This document shows, piece after piece, positions 27,446-38,187 of a stretch of 64,000 nt of DNA. A program made the position numbers and the translations under genes. The notes below the pieces were generated by a model. It was not told where the DNA came from, did not search any database, and was given only the letters and a program-made list of their open reading frames with translations. Source of the DNA: Sphingomonas swuensis (lineage in GTDB: Bacteria; Pseudomonadota; Alphaproteobacteria; Sphingomonadales; Sphingomonadaceae); the NCBI RefSeq assembly GCF_039538045.1, contig NZ_BAABBQ010000001.1:1510001-1574000 (forward strand). Direction: 5' to 3'. Within the stretch, counting starts at the first letter, position 1. Each line of letters opens with the position of its first letter.

Positions 27446-28087
27446 TCAGCGGGTGCCCGGCTGCGGTCCGGGCATCGGCGGCGCCGGGGGCGCGCTGAGC
27501 ACCCTCACCCCTTCCTCGATCATCGGCCGGTAGCTCGTCCCCGGCGGGGTGAGCGCAAGCGCCTGCCGGAACATTGCGAGACCGCCTTCCCGGTCGCCGG
27601 AGCGGGCGAGCGCCAGCCCCTCGAAGAAGGGCGGCGCGGGATGCTTCGGCGCCTTTGTCCGCGCCTGCTCGAAGGCGAGCCGCGCGGCGGGGCTGATGGT
27701 GCCGCTATGGTCGACCAGTGCGTTCGCATAGCCGATCCGCAGCGCAAGGCTGTCGGGATATTTGCGAAGCCCCGCGCGGATCGCGCCGAGAGCCTCTCCG
27801 GTGTTGCCGCGCCGTGTGAAGCTATCGGCGATGGTGAGAAAGCTTTCGCCCGCGTTGAAGGTCCCGAGCATCGCCTGGCGCGGTTCGGTCAGCGGCAGCG
27901 AGGGACGCCGGGCGCCCCCCTCGCGCGGACTTCCTGCGAGACCCGGGCGACCCTGGAGCGCGTAGCCGGCGGCACCGAGCATCAGCGCCGCGGCAGCGAC
28001 CTGCAGCGCGGCGCCGCGTAGACGCCCGAGCAGCCACAGCCCGGCGAGCGCGGCGATGACCAGCGCGGCGAGGATCAGTAGGCCCAT
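27446..28087 (-). CDS. TPR-containing cytochrome c biogenesis protein (CcmI C-half-like)
   Basis: A 213-residue membrane-anchored protein. Two hydrophobic helices occupy residues 1-45 (MGLLILAALVIAALAGLWLL and AALQVAAAALMLGAAGYAL), then a periplasmic region with three TPR-like repeats (ADSFTRRGNTGEALGAIRAG, SLALRIGYANALVDHSG, PPFFEGLALARSGDREGGLA). It corresponds to the TPR domain of CcmI/CycH, which holds apocytochrome c for heme attachment. It is the last gene of the ccm operon and its ATG shares a base with the ccmH stop (TGATG). The C-terminus is Pro-rich. Confidence 0.75.
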   Translation of the reverse strand: MGLLILAALVIAALAGLWLLGRLRGAALQVAAAALMLGAAGYALQGRPGLAGSPREGGARRPSLPLTEPRQAMLGTFNAGESFLTIADSFTRRGNTGEALGAIRAGLRKYPDSLALRIGYANALVDHSGTISPAARLAFEQARTKAPKHPAPPFFEGLALARSGDREGGLAMFRQALALTPPGTSYRPMIEEGVRVLSAPPAPPMPGPQPGTR

Positions 28088-28512
28088 CAGTGCCGCACCT
28101 TGAGGCGGCGCACCGCGAGCCAGCCGCCGAGCAGCAAAAGCAGCAGCGGGGCAAGCCACAGGACGAATGTGTCGGCCCCGAGGCGCGGCTGGTAGCTGAC
28201 CCAGTTGCCATAGCGATCGATCAGCCAGGAGCGGACCTGCTCGGGCGGCTCGCCGGCCTTGATCCGGGTCCGCACGAGGTTGCGCATGTCGCCCGCCATC
28301 TCGGCGTCGCTGTCGTGGATCGACTGGCCCTGACAGACGAGGCAGCGCAGCTCCTGCATCAGCGCGGTAGCCTTCGCCTCCTGCGCGGGATCCTCGAGCT
28401 GGCGGTAGGCATAGGGCGCGGGCGGGCGGTTGCTGTCGGCATGGGCCGTCCCCGCAAGCATCGCGAGCGCCAGCACGGCAAGGCAGGAGGCGCGGAACCT
28501 GGCCGACGTCAT
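28087..28512 (-). CDS. ccmH: Cytochrome c-type biogenesis protein CcmH
   Basis: A 141-residue membrane-anchored thiol-redox protein that keeps apocytochrome c CXXCH thiols reduced for heme ligation. A signal sequence (residues 1-25, ending in AHA) is followed by the redox motif LRCLVCQGQSIHDSDAEMA, a helical segment and a C-terminal membrane anchor (LWLAPLLLLLLGGWLAV). It overlaps ccmG upstream (ATGA) and the TPR gene downstream. Confidence 0.95.
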   Translation of the reverse strand: MTSARFRASCLAVLALAMLAGTAHADSNRPPAPYAYRQLEDPAQEAKATALMQELRCLVCQGQSIHDSDAEMAGDMRNLVRTRIKAGEPPEQVRSWLIDRYGNWVSYQPRLGADTFVLWLAPLLLLLLGGWLAVRRLKVRH

Positions 28513-29039
28513 CGTGCCTTCTCCCACTCGGCGACCATGGTGCCGACGTCCCTCGGCAGAAGCGGACCGATGTGCTGGTAGCGGATCACGCCGCGACCAT
28601 CGACGATGAAGGTCTCGGGCACGCCCGAAGAGCCGAGCGCCATCTGAGTTTCGCCGACCGGGTCGGCGCCGATCCGCTCGAACGGATCGCCATGGTCTCG
28701 AAGGAAGTCGGCGATGTCTTCCGACGTGTCGCGGATGGCGATCGCGTCGATCGGCACTCCGCGCCGCTTGAGCTCGAGAAGTGCCGGTGCTTCCGCGATG
28801 CAGGGGACGCACCAGCTGGCGAAGATATTGAGGAGGCGCGGTCCGCCCTGCCCTAGGTCGGTGGAAGCAAGGCCGGGCCGTCCGGCGAGCGCCGGCGCGG
28901 CGGCGAAGGCGGGAATTGGCCGACCAACCATGCGCGAGCGGACGGTGGGATCGGGCGGCGAGGAAAGTCGCCAGCCGACCGCGAAGACGAAGGCGGCGAA
29001 GAGCAGCAGCGGCAGGGCGAGCCACAGGCGGCGGTTCAT
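28509..29039 (-). CDS. ccmG: Thiol:disulfide interchange protein CcmG (DsbE)
   Basis: A 176-residue periplasmic thioredoxin-like protein anchored by an N-terminal helix (LWLALPLLLFAAFVFAV). The active site is NIFASWCVPC near residue 75, with the family's acidic partner region and the SSGVPETFIVDGRGVIRY cis-Pro loop. It reduces the CcmH/apocytochrome pair. It starts within the ccmF stop (ATGA) and ends within the ccmH start. Confidence 0.94.
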   Translation of the reverse strand: MNRRLWLALPLLLFAAFVFAVGWRLSSPPDPTVRSRMVGRPIPAFAAAPALAGRPGLASTDLGQGGPRLLNIFASWCVPCIAEAPALLELKRRGVPIDAIAIRDTSEDIADFLRDHGDPFERIGADPVGETQMALGSSGVPETFIVDGRGVIRYQHIGPLLPRDVGTMVAEWEKAR

Positions 29040-30946
29040 GCCGGCTGCTCCTCGAGACCGACGACGCGGCGACGCTCGCGGCGCACCCGGCCAAGCAGCG
29101 CCATCAGGCCGCCAAGCGCGATCAGCGCTCCCCCGAGCCAGATAAAGGTGACGAACGGCTTCCACCATAGCCGGAGCTGCCAGCGGTCGCCTTCCTGGTG
29201 GCCGAGCACGGTGTAGAGCTGGCCATCGAGCCTCGTGACGATCGCCGCCTCGTTGGTCTCGGTCGGCGGCGCGGCGAAGTAGCGGCTCTGCGGGTCGAGG
29301 CGGAGGGTGGTGCCGCCGCGGGTCGCGGTGAGGTGACCCTCGATCGCGGTCCAGTTGGGCCCGTCGACCGGATCGACTCCGTTGAAGCGAACGCGCCATG
29401 GCCCGACCGAGAGCGTCTCGCCCGGGCGCGCGGCGGCGAGCGTCTCGCGAGTGAAGGCGCTGTCGCTGGCGGCGCCTGCCATCGCCACGGCGATCCCGAG
29501 GTGGCTGACGACCATGCCCCAGATGGTGAGCGGGGTTCGGGTCAGCTTGCGTCCGGCGAGCGGAAGCAGGCTGGCGGCGGCGAGGCCGGCGGCGAAGGCC
29601 AGCCCGAGCCTCGGCAGAATGCCCATCGGCGCCGCAAAGGTGGCGGCAAGGGCGACGAGCGTTACGAGGGCCGGGACCGCGATCCGGCGCAGGTTGGGAC
29701 GGCTGTCGCGTCGCCAGCGGAGCAGCGGGCCGATGAAGAGCAAGGCGGCGAGGAGCAGGACGATCGGGCCGGTCACCGCATTGAAGTAGGGCGGTCCGAT
29801 CGAGATCTTCTCGCCAACGAGAGCCTCCACCGCGACCGGGTAGAGCGTGCCGACGAACACCGTCCCGAGGATCACGGTCAGCAGCAGATTATTGACCACC
29901 AGCGCGCCCTCGCGGCTGACGAGGTCGAAGCGCGCTCCCTCGCGAACGCTGCCGATGCGCAGCGCGAACAGCAGCAGCGCCCCGCCGGTGTAGAAGACCA
30001 GGAGGCCGAGGATGAAGCTGCCGCGGGTCGGATCGACCGCGAAGCTGTGGACGCTGGTGAGGATCCCCGAGCGGACGAGGAAGGTGCCGATCATCGACAT
30101 CGAGAAGGCGACCACCGCGAGCATCACGGTCCAGGCGCGCAGGGAGCCGCGGGCGGCGAGGACGTTGATCGAGTGGAGCAAGGCCGTCGCGGCGAGCCAC
30201 GGCATCAGCGAGGCATTCTCGACCGGGTCCCAGAACCACCAGCCGCCCCAACCGAGCTCGTAATAGGCCCAGTAGCTGCCGGCGACGATGCCGACGGTCA
30301 GGAGGACCCACGCGCCGAGTACCCAGGGTCGCATCGCCCTGGCCAGCGCAGGACCGACCTCGCGGGTGATGAGCGCTCCCACCGCGAGGCTGAAGGCGAC
30401 CGACAGCCCGACATAGCCGAGATAGAGGGTCGGCGGATGGAAGGCGAGGCCGGGATCCTGGAGCAGCGGGTTCAGCCCCTGCCCTTGCAGCGACGCCGGA
30501 TCGAGCCGCTCGAAGGGATTGGAGGCGATCAGCAGGAAGCCGAAGAAGCCGAGCGCGAGCAGCGCCTGCGCACCGAGTGTCGCGCGGAGCGAATCCTGGC
30601 TCAGGCGACGCTCGACCAGCGCGAGGAGCGCTCCAGCGGCAGCGAGCACGGTCACCCACAGGAGCATCGAGCCCTCGTGATTGCCCCAGGCCCCGCTCAG
30701 CCGGTAGATCAGCGGCTTGTCGCTGTGGCTGTTCGCGGCGACCAGCACGACCGAGGTGTCGGTGCGCCAGAACAGCCAGATCAGCATGGCGAAGGCGAAC
30801 AGGGTCAACACGCCCTGGAGCACGGCAGCAGGAACGACCATCGCCCGCAACTCGCCGAGCCGGTTGCCCGCGAGCGACAGGCCGAACTGGAGCAGTGCCA
30901 GCGCCGCGGCGAGCCACAGAGCGGCAAGGCCGGCTTCGGCGATCAT
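29036..30946 (-). CDS. ccmF: Heme lyase CcmF
   Basis: A 636-residue multi-pass membrane protein that ligates heme to apocytochrome c. The WWD domain is complete (ELGWGGWWFWDPVENASLMPW, near residues 228-250), flanked by conserved His residues (SNPFERL and LAFHPPTLYLGYVG). About fourteen membrane segments and a C-terminal periplasmic beta domain are visible. It lies between ccmE (13-nt gap) and ccmG (overlap). Confidence 0.95.
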   Translation of the reverse strand: MIAEAGLAALWLAAALALLQFGLSLAGNRLGELRAMVVPAAVLQGVLTLFAFAMLIWLFWRTDTSVVLVAANSHSDKPLIYRLSGAWGNHEGSMLLWVTVLAAAGALLALVERRLSQDSLRATLGAQALLALGFFGFLLIASNPFERLDPASLQGQGLNPLLQDPGLAFHPPTLYLGYVGLSVAFSLAVGALITREVGPALARAMRPWVLGAWVLLTVGIVAGSYWAYYELGWGGWWFWDPVENASLMPWLAATALLHSINVLAARGSLRAWTVMLAVVAFSMSMIGTFLVRSGILTSVHSFAVDPTRGSFILGLLVFYTGGALLLFALRIGSVREGARFDLVSREGALVVNNLLLTVILGTVFVGTLYPVAVEALVGEKISIGPPYFNAVTGPIVLLLAALLFIGPLLRWRRDSRPNLRRIAVPALVTLVALAATFAAPMGILPRLGLAFAAGLAAASLLPLAGRKLTRTPLTIWGMVVSHLGIAVAMAGAASDSAFTRETLAAARPGETLSVGPWRVRFNGVDPVDGPNWTAIEGHLTATRGGTTLRLDPQSRYFAAPPTETNEAAIVTRLDGQLYTVLGHQEGDRWQLRLWWKPFVTFIWLGGALIALGGLMALLGRVRRERRRVVGLEEQPA

Positions 30947-30959
30947 CGCGCGCCGCCGT

Positions 30960-31406
30960 TCACTTGACCGTTTCCCGAGTCTTCAGCTCGCTCGCCTGAT
31001 TGCCCATCTGCGGGGGCATGTAGCGTTCGTCGTGCTTGGCGAGGATGTTGTCGGCGACGAAGGTACCGTCGCGGCCGAGCTGCCCCTCGGCGACCGCGCC
31101 GCTATTCTCCTTGAACAGGTCGGGGACGATCCCGCGGAAACGGACGGGCACGCTCGCCGGACCGTCGGTCAGCTCGAAGGTGACCGTCACCCCGTCGGGA
31201 AGCTTGCGGATCGAGCCTTCTCGCACCATCCCGCCGAGGCGCAACGGAACGCCCCGCTCGGCGCGCCCGGCAGCGACGTCCTGCGGGGTGCGGAAATAGG
31301 CCGCGCGGTCGGCGAGGCCCCACATCGCGAGCAACGCCGCTCCGATCAGTGCCGCTACTCCGAGCAGGACGAGCACCAGCCGCTGGTGCTTTCGCGACGG
31401 GCTCAT
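30960..31406 (-). CDS. ccmE: Cytochrome c maturation heme chaperone CcmE
   Basis: A 148-residue membrane-anchored OB-fold protein that carries heme from the CcmABCD release complex to CcmF. The N-terminal anchor LVLVLLGVAALIGAALLAMW is followed by the RLGGMVREGSI strand and the heme-binding His in NILAKHDERYMPP, where the Tyr is also conserved. The ATG overlaps the ccmD stop (ATGA). Length is standard. Confidence 0.95.
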   Translation of the reverse strand: MSPSRKHQRLVLVLLGVAALIGAALLAMWGLADRAAYFRTPQDVAAGRAERGVPLRLGGMVREGSIRKLPDGVTVTFELTDGPASVPVRFRGIVPDLFKENSGAVAEGQLGRDGTFVADNILAKHDERYMPPQMGNQASELKTRETVK

Positions 31407-31534
31407 CGCTCCCGGCCGATCCTCTCGGCCCTGGCCTCGGCGCGGCGGCAGGCAAGCAGGCTCCAGCCGAGGAGGCCGGCAGTCCCGCCGAGCGTCACCG
31501 CATAAGCGGCGATGACGAAGGCCCACTGGTTCAT
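31403..31534 (-). CDS. ccmD: Heme exporter protein CcmD
   Basis: A 43-residue single-span membrane peptide (MNQWAFVIAAYAVTLGGTAG, then a basic C-terminus RRAEARAERIGRER). CcmD stabilises CcmC and helps release holo-CcmE. The position between ccmC and ccmE, with ATGA overlaps on both sides, is diagnostic despite the short length. Confidence 0.88.
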   Translation of the reverse strand: MNQWAFVIAAYAVTLGGTAGLLGWSLLACRRAEARAERIGRER

Positions 31535-32250
31535 CGCGCCGCCGCCGTGCGCCGCAGGCGCGCCTCGACCCTCGTCTCGGCAAGCTCGGTCCGCATCCGC
31601 AGCAGCACCGCCGCACCGAACAGGGCGGAGAAGCCAATGAGGGTGAAAGGCAAGGGCCACAGCAGCTCGGGCGCGATGCTGGTGCCGGTGAGCTCGATGC
31701 TCTCGGCCTGGTGGAGGGTGTTCCACCACTGCACCGAATAATGGATGATCGGCAGGTTGATCGCCCCAACCAATCCGAACAGAGGCGCGGCGCGGCCGTC
31801 GGGCCCGCGCTCCTTCTCGGCCGCGGCAAGTGCGATGTAGCCGAGGTAAAGGAAGAACAGCACCAGCATCGAGGTCAGGCGTCCGTCCCATTCCCACCAG
31901 GTGCCCCAGGTCGGGCGGCCCCAGATCGAACCGGTGGCAAGGCAGATGAGCGCGAACAGTGCCCCGACCGGCGCAATCGCTCGGGCCGCAACGCCCGCCA
32001 GCGGATGACGCCAGACGATCTGCATCGCGCTTGCGACCGCGATCCCCGTCCAGCCGCCCATGCCGAGCCAAGCGGCGGGCACGTGGATGTGGAGGATCCG
32101 CACCGTCTCGCCCTGAAGATAGTCGGGCGGCATGAAGAACAAGGCACCGGCGATCCCGATCCCGCTAAGCAGCAGGCCAAGTCCCAGCAGCCAGCCGGTC
32201 GCGGGCCGGGCAATGCGAAGGAATCGGGCGGGATTGGCGAAGCGGTGCAT
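31531..32250 (-). CDS. ccmC: Heme exporter/handling protein CcmC
   Basis: A 239-residue six-span membrane protein of the heme handling family. The Trp-rich signature is WGTWWEWDGRLTSMLVLFFL, with conserved His residues in ILHIHVPAAWLG and INLPIIHYSVQWWNTLHQ. It loads heme onto CcmE. It is the first gene of the visible ccm operon; ccmA and ccmB, usually upstream, are absent here, where leucine dehydrogenase is the neighbour. Confidence 0.95.
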   Translation of the reverse strand: MHRFANPARFLRIARPATGWLLGLGLLLSGIGIAGALFFMPPDYLQGETVRILHIHVPAAWLGMGGWTGIAVASAMQIVWRHPLAGVAARAIAPVGALFALICLATGSIWGRPTWGTWWEWDGRLTSMLVLFFLYLGYIALAAAEKERGPDGRAAPLFGLVGAINLPIIHYSVQWWNTLHQAESIELTGTSIAPELLWPLPFTLIGFSALFGAAVLLRMRTELAETRVEARLRRTAAAR

Positions 32251-32317
32251 CAGCGGGGGCTACTTAGTTGGTCGTCCAGCCTTTTGCACTAGGGACTTGG
32301 CCGCACCCCGCTCCCGC

Positions 32318-33367
32318 TCAGCCGCGTCCGATCAGCTTCATCGCCATCGCGTCGGCGACCGTCGCGGGATCGCGACCCGAGCTCTCGCTCTCGGCCCAGA
32401 TCGCGTCGAGGCGATCGGGAATGCCCTCGATGCGGCGGGTGACGACGCTGGCGTCGCCATCCTTCAGATATTCGGTCGAGACGTTGATGATCCCGCCGGC
32501 GTTGATGACATAATCGGGCGCGTAGAGGATGCCCCGAGCCATCAGCGCGGCGCCATGTTCGGGCCGCGCAAGCTGGTTGTTGGCGCCGCCGGCGACGATC
32601 GGGGCGTTGAGCGCGGCGATGCTGGCATCGTCGAGGATCGCGCCGAGCGCGTTGGGGCTGACGACGTCGGCGGCGAGCGACAGGATGGCGTCGGGCGCGA
32701 CGGTCTGGCCACCGGTTTCGGCGGCGAGCGCGGCGGCCTTGGCCTGGTCGACGTCGGCGATGGTCAGTCGGGCGCCCTCGGCAGCCGCGCGGCGGGCGAC
32801 ACCCGAGGCGACGCTTCCCGCGCCCTGGAGCGCGAGATGGAGGCCCGACAGGCTGTCCTTGCCGAGCGCGCGGCGGACCGCGGCCTTGATTCCGAGGAAG
32901 ACTCCGAGGCTGGTGTGCGGGCCCGGGTCGCCACCGACCTGGCCCTCGGCGACTGGAAGGCCGGCGACATGGCTGGTCTGGGCGCGGACGGCCTGCATGT
33001 CGGCGACCCCGATTCCGACGTCCTCGGCGGTGACATAGTGGCCGCCGAGCCGCTCGACCGCACGGCCGAAGGCGGCGAGCATCGCCGGGGTCTTGGTGCG
33101 GTTCTCGTCGGCGAGAATCACGGCCTTGCCACCGCCGAGCGGAAGCCCGGCCATGGCATTCTTGAAGCTCATTCCGCGCGACAGGCGGAGCGCATCGGTG
33201 AGCGCGTCCTCGCCGCGGGCATAATGCCAGAAGCGGCTGCCCCCTGCGGCCGGCCCGAGGTGGGTCGAGTGCATCGCGATGATCGCGCGAAGGCCGCTGT
33301 CACGGTCGGTGACGAAGTGCACGGCTTCGTGCCCGTCGAAGTCGGGCAAGCTCCAGAGATCGGTCAT
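32318..33367 (-). CDS. Leucine dehydrogenase (Glu/Leu/Phe/Val dehydrogenase family)
   Basis: A 349-residue NAD-dependent amino acid dehydrogenase, oxidatively deaminating branched-chain amino acids. GPAAGGSRFWHYA, the catalytic lysine segment AGLPLGGGKAVILAD, the EDVGIGVADM region and the Rossmann LALQGAGSVASGVARRA are typical of the leucine/valine subgroup. ATG 33367 is chosen by homology; the open frame upstream crosses tRNA-His and is not coding. The product 2-keto acids could feed the acyl-CoA enzymes elsewhere in the window. Confidence 0.9.
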   Translation of the reverse strand: MTDLWSLPDFDGHEAVHFVTDRDSGLRAIIAMHSTHLGPAAGGSRFWHYARGEDALTDALRLSRGMSFKNAMAGLPLGGGKAVILADENRTKTPAMLAAFGRAVERLGGHYVTAEDVGIGVADMQAVRAQTSHVAGLPVAEGQVGGDPGPHTSLGVFLGIKAAVRRALGKDSLSGLHLALQGAGSVASGVARRAAAEGARLTIADVDQAKAAALAAETGGQTVAPDAILSLAADVVSPNALGAILDDASIAALNAPIVAGGANNQLARPEHGAALMARGILYAPDYVINAGGIINVSTEYLKDGDASVVTRRIEGIPDRLDAIWAESESSGRDPATVADAMAMKLIGRG

Positions 33368-33402
33368 GAAGGGGTTAGGTCCGGGTGTCGCCAGTGGGAA
33401 AA

Positions 33403-33480
33403 TGGGGCGGACGACGGGACTTGAACCCGCGACCCTCGGTACCACAAACCGATGCTCTAACCAACTGAGCTACGACCGCC
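33403..33480 (-). tRNA. tRNA-His (GTG)
   Basis: A 78-nt tRNA including encoded CCA and the extra G-1 expected of tRNA-His, opposite C73. The anticodon stem TCGGT/ACCGA carries loop TTGTGGT (anticodon GTG). The T-arm is GCGGGTTCAAGTCCCGT. The acceptor GCGGTCG/CGTCCGC has an unusual U5-U68 mismatch. Confidence 0.93.
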
Positions 33481-33571
33481 ATGACCGGGCAAAGACTGGT
33501 CGTCAGTCTTGGCACGGCGCGCCAGCCCCTTATGTCGGCCCGCGACGACTTGCAAGCGAAGCGAACCAACC

Positions 33572-34012
33572 ATGGCGATCAAAGACCCGCACCCGACCCT
33601 CGTCAAGTTCGGCTACCCCGACAACCTGCTGCACGAGGGCGACCATTGGGCGGTGCTGGTTCGGCCCGAGCAACCGACGCTTGGTAGCCTCGTCCTCTGC
33701 GCGACCGGCGCAGCAGCGGCCTATGGCGACCTTCCCGCCGAAGCGTTCGCCGAACAGGGCCGGCTGATCAAGCGCATCGAGACTTTCCTGCGCGAGTTCA
33801 GCAAAGCGGAGAAGATCAACTACCTGATGCTGATGATGGTCGATCCACAGGTTCACTTTCATGTCCTGCCCCGCTACTCGGGGGAGCGGCGGTTCGAGGG
33901 GACCGCCTTTATCGACTCGGGCTGGCCGGCCCTTCCGGACCTCGGCCGGACCGTACCGGCCTCCGGGAGATTGATCGAGACCATGGCTGCGTGTTGGGCG
34001 TCGTCGAGATGA
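33572..34012 (+). CDS. HIT family nucleotide-binding protein
   Basis: A 146-residue histidine-triad hydrolase/transferase fold protein. The C-terminal half contains DPQVHFHVLPRYSG, equivalent to the HxHxHxx triad but with Gln at the first His; the second and third His are intact, including the nucleophile. The N-terminal DHWAVLVRPEQPTLGSLVL matches the HIT beta-sheet entry. Likely substrates are dinucleoside polyphosphates or AMP conjugates. It follows tRNA-His in the opposite orientation and has a 97-nt gap to the Crp/Fnr gene. Confidence 0.82.
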   Translation: MAIKDPHPTLVKFGYPDNLLHEGDHWAVLVRPEQPTLGSLVLCATGAAAAYGDLPAEAFAEQGRLIKRIETFLREFSKAEKINYLMLMMVDPQVHFHVLPRYSGERRFEGTAFIDSGWPALPDLGRTVPASGRLIETMAACWASSR

Positions 34013-34054
34013 CAATCGCCAGACAATCGGGATTACTAAACGAGGTTAATTCCC

Positions 34055-34083
34055 TTGCATCTAAGTGACAGTGGCGTGATAAT
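34055..34083 (+). promoter_or_regulatory. Sigma-70-type promoter for the Crp/Fnr regulator
   Basis: TTGCAT (-35, 34055-34060), a 17-nt spacer and GATAAT (-10, 34078-34083) in a locally AT-rich stretch. A start near 34090 excludes ATG 34089 and supports ATG 34110 as the translational start. Confidence 0.55.
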
Positions 34084-34109
34084 CACGGATGGGAGCGAGG
34101 AAGTTGGGC

Positions 34110-34823
34110 ATGACTAAGCGCTCGCGCAGCGCTGGCGGCACAACCGTCGGTATCGCCGAGGCACTCACCGCGGCCGGGCTCGAGCCCGAGCTCGCCAAGT
34201 TGCTCGAGGACATGCCGAACCGGCTGGTCGAGGTCGATCCGCGACGTCCATTCCGCGAACCCGGCTGCGACCGTGACGAGGTTTATTTCGTTCGCTCGGG
34301 GATCCTCGCCAAGTACAAGTCGGACGGCGCCGGACGGCGACAGATCATCGCGCTTCGCTTCGCTGGCGACGGGATTCTCCCGCGCGAGACGACGTCCGAC
34401 TATGGCATTCAGGCGATTGTCCGGAGCGAGGTGCTGATCGGCGCCCGCAAGGACTTCGACCCGATCATGGACGCTCATCCCGAGCTCACCCGCTTCTTCT
34501 GGCGCCTGACGCAGCGGCACGCCTCGATCAGCTACGAGTGGCTGGTCAATTGCGGGCGGCGGGACTCGACCGCGCGCGTCGCGCACCTGCTGTGCGAGAC
34601 CGCCGAGCGGAGCGGCGTCGCAGCGGCGCACAACCGGATGATGAACCCCTTCACCCAGCAGCAGATCGCGGACATCACCGGCCAGACCAGCGTCAACGTC
34701 AATCGGGTGTTCGCCGATCTGGAGCGGCAGGGGCTCATCCGCCGCGAAGGCCGCGAGATCGTCTTCGAGGACTGGGCCGAGATGCGCCGCGTCGGCGGCT
34801 TCTCGGCGGCATATCTGCAGTAG
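34110..34823 (+). CDS. Crp/Fnr family transcriptional regulator
   Basis: A 237-residue regulator with an N-terminal cyclic-nucleotide-binding-like beta-roll (residues about 35-125: VYFVRSGILAKYKSDGAGRRQIIALRF split over the roll) and a C-terminal winged HTH (MNPFTQQQIADITGQTSVNV / NRVFADLERQGLIRR). It lacks an Fnr-type cysteine cluster and the cAMP-binding Arg-Ser pattern is not evident, so the signal is unknown. ATG 34110 has GCGAGG 9 nt upstream. A strong hairpin follows the gene. Confidence 0.88.
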   Translation: MTKRSRSAGGTTVGIAEALTAAGLEPELAKLLEDMPNRLVEVDPRRPFREPGCDRDEVYFVRSGILAKYKSDGAGRRQIIALRFAGDGILPRETTSDYGIQAIVRSEVLIGARKDFDPIMDAHPELTRFFWRLTQRHASISYEWLVNCGRRDSTARVAHLLCETAERSGVAAAHNRMMNPFTQQQIADITGQTSVNVNRVFADLERQGLIRREGREIVFEDWAEMRRVGGFSAAYLQ

Positions 34824-34831
34824 CTTTGCAT

Positions 34832-34866
34832 GCCTCCCTGTTGCCGCGTGGCGGCAATGGGGAGGC
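34832..34866. terminator. Long hairpin after the Crp/Fnr gene
   Basis: GCCTCCC/GGGAGGC and TTGCCGC/GCGGCAA stems separated by a TG/TG internal loop around a GTG loop, 8 nt after the stop codon. Stable, but without a T-run. Confidence 0.5.
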
Positions 34867-34988
34867 GGCAGCGCGTCGGCGCTGACGGATTGCCCTTATC
34901 TGAAAGACGGAAGCCCCGCCGCTCGTGTCGCGCGCGGCCTTCCGCCAACTCGCGGTACATCTGAGAAGATCACGGGAGCCGGATGGCG

Positions 34989-35063
34989 TGGTGGGCGCGG
35001 CAGGGATTGAACCTGCGACCCCACCCGTGTGAAGGGTGTGCTCTACCACTGAGCTACGCGCCC
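34989..35063 (-). tRNA. tRNA-Val (CAC)
   Basis: A 75-nt cloverleaf with encoded CCA. Acceptor GGGCGCG/CGCGCCC, D-arm GCTCAGTGGTAGAGC, anticodon stem CACCC/GGGTG with loop TTCACAC (anticodon CAC), and T-arm GCAGGTTCAATCCCTGC. All stems pair fully. Confidence 0.95.
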
Positions 35064-35112
35064 ACGCCTTGGGTGACGGGCGGTTAGCGAACCGCCCTCA
35101 TGCTGTCCACCC

Positions 35113-35385
35113 TTACTGAACGGCTTCCTTGAGCAGCTTGCCGGCACGGAACTTGGGCTGGGCGGTGCTGTCGATCTGGAGCGGCTCGCCGGTCCGCGGA
35201 TTGCGGCCGACCGAGGCCTTGCGGCGGGTCACCACGAAATTGCCGAACCCGACAAGGCGCACCTCGTCGCCGCGCTTGAGCGCGTCGGTGATGACCTCGA
35301 GCATGGTCTCCACCGCCCGCGCGGCGTCGCTCCGGTTGAGACCCGCGCCATCGGCGACCTCGCCGATCAGTTCCTGCTTGTTCAT
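35113..35385 (-). CDS. hup: HU family DNA-binding protein
   Basis: A 90-residue histone-like protein that bends and compacts DNA. MNKQELIGEVADGAGLNRSD, the ALKRGDEVRLVGFGNF turn and the beta-arm RKASVGRNPRTGEPLQI with its conserved Pro are diagnostic. It lies 77 nt downstream of lon on the same strand, the lon-hup order seen in many proteobacteria, and upstream of tRNA-Val. Confidence 0.95.
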   Translation of the reverse strand: MNKQELIGEVADGAGLNRSDAARAVETMLEVITDALKRGDEVRLVGFGNFVVTRRKASVGRNPRTGEPLQIDSTAQPKFRAGKLLKEAVQ

Positions 35386-35462
35386 CTCACTCTCACTGGT
35401 GCCGGGGATGGTACGGTCACCCCTCCCCCTTGTCACGATTGGCGATGCGATGCGAGCGCCCG

Positions 35463-37856
<2,394 letters not shown>

Positions 37857-37954
37857 CGATGAGGCTCCTCGGGACCGCCCTCTGGCGGCCGGTGGTCGGT
37901 CCGTTCACATATGGGCCCGCCCGTCCGGCTAATCAATCGAATGGGCGCAGCGCA

Positions 37955-37980
37955 GGAACCATGGGTCCGGGCCTGTCGTC
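37955..37980 (+). promoter_or_regulatory. Weak EcfG-like promoter before the 59-residue ORF
   Basis: GGAAC at 37955-37959, a 17-nt spacer and CGTC at 37977-37980 (consensus CGTT). The strong AAGGAGG site follows at 37993, consistent with a short leader. Confidence 0.3.
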
Positions 37981-38005
37981 TTTGCCCCGACCAAGGAGGC
38001 GACCG

Positions 38006-38185
38006 ATGGACGACAAGGCGAAGATCAGCACCGGACCCAACGAGGAAGCCCGCAACGAGACGATCGCCGGGACCGGACCGGGCATCCCCGACGAAGCCGC
38101 AACCCCCGGGCACGTGATGCCCGAGCCGCCGAGTGACGAAGAGGTGGCCCGGATCGCGCGCAAGCTCGGCGCTCCGGTCCCCTGA
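38006..38185 (+). CDS. Small hypothetical protein, 59 residues
   Basis: A short acidic protein starting MDDKAKISTGPNEEARNETI and ending SDEEVARIARKLGAPVP, with a Gly/Pro-rich middle. No known domain is recognised. ATG 38006 is preceded by a near-perfect AAGGAGG 6 nt away, better than most sites in this window, and codon use has the expected GC-rich third positions, so it is probably real. A weak EcfG-like promoter lies upstream. It converges with the CPBP gene, leaving 2 nt between stops. Confidence 0.65.
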   Translation: MDDKAKISTGPNEEARNETIAGTGPGIPDEAATPGHVMPEPPSDEEVARIARKLGAPVP

Positions 38186-38187
38186 TC

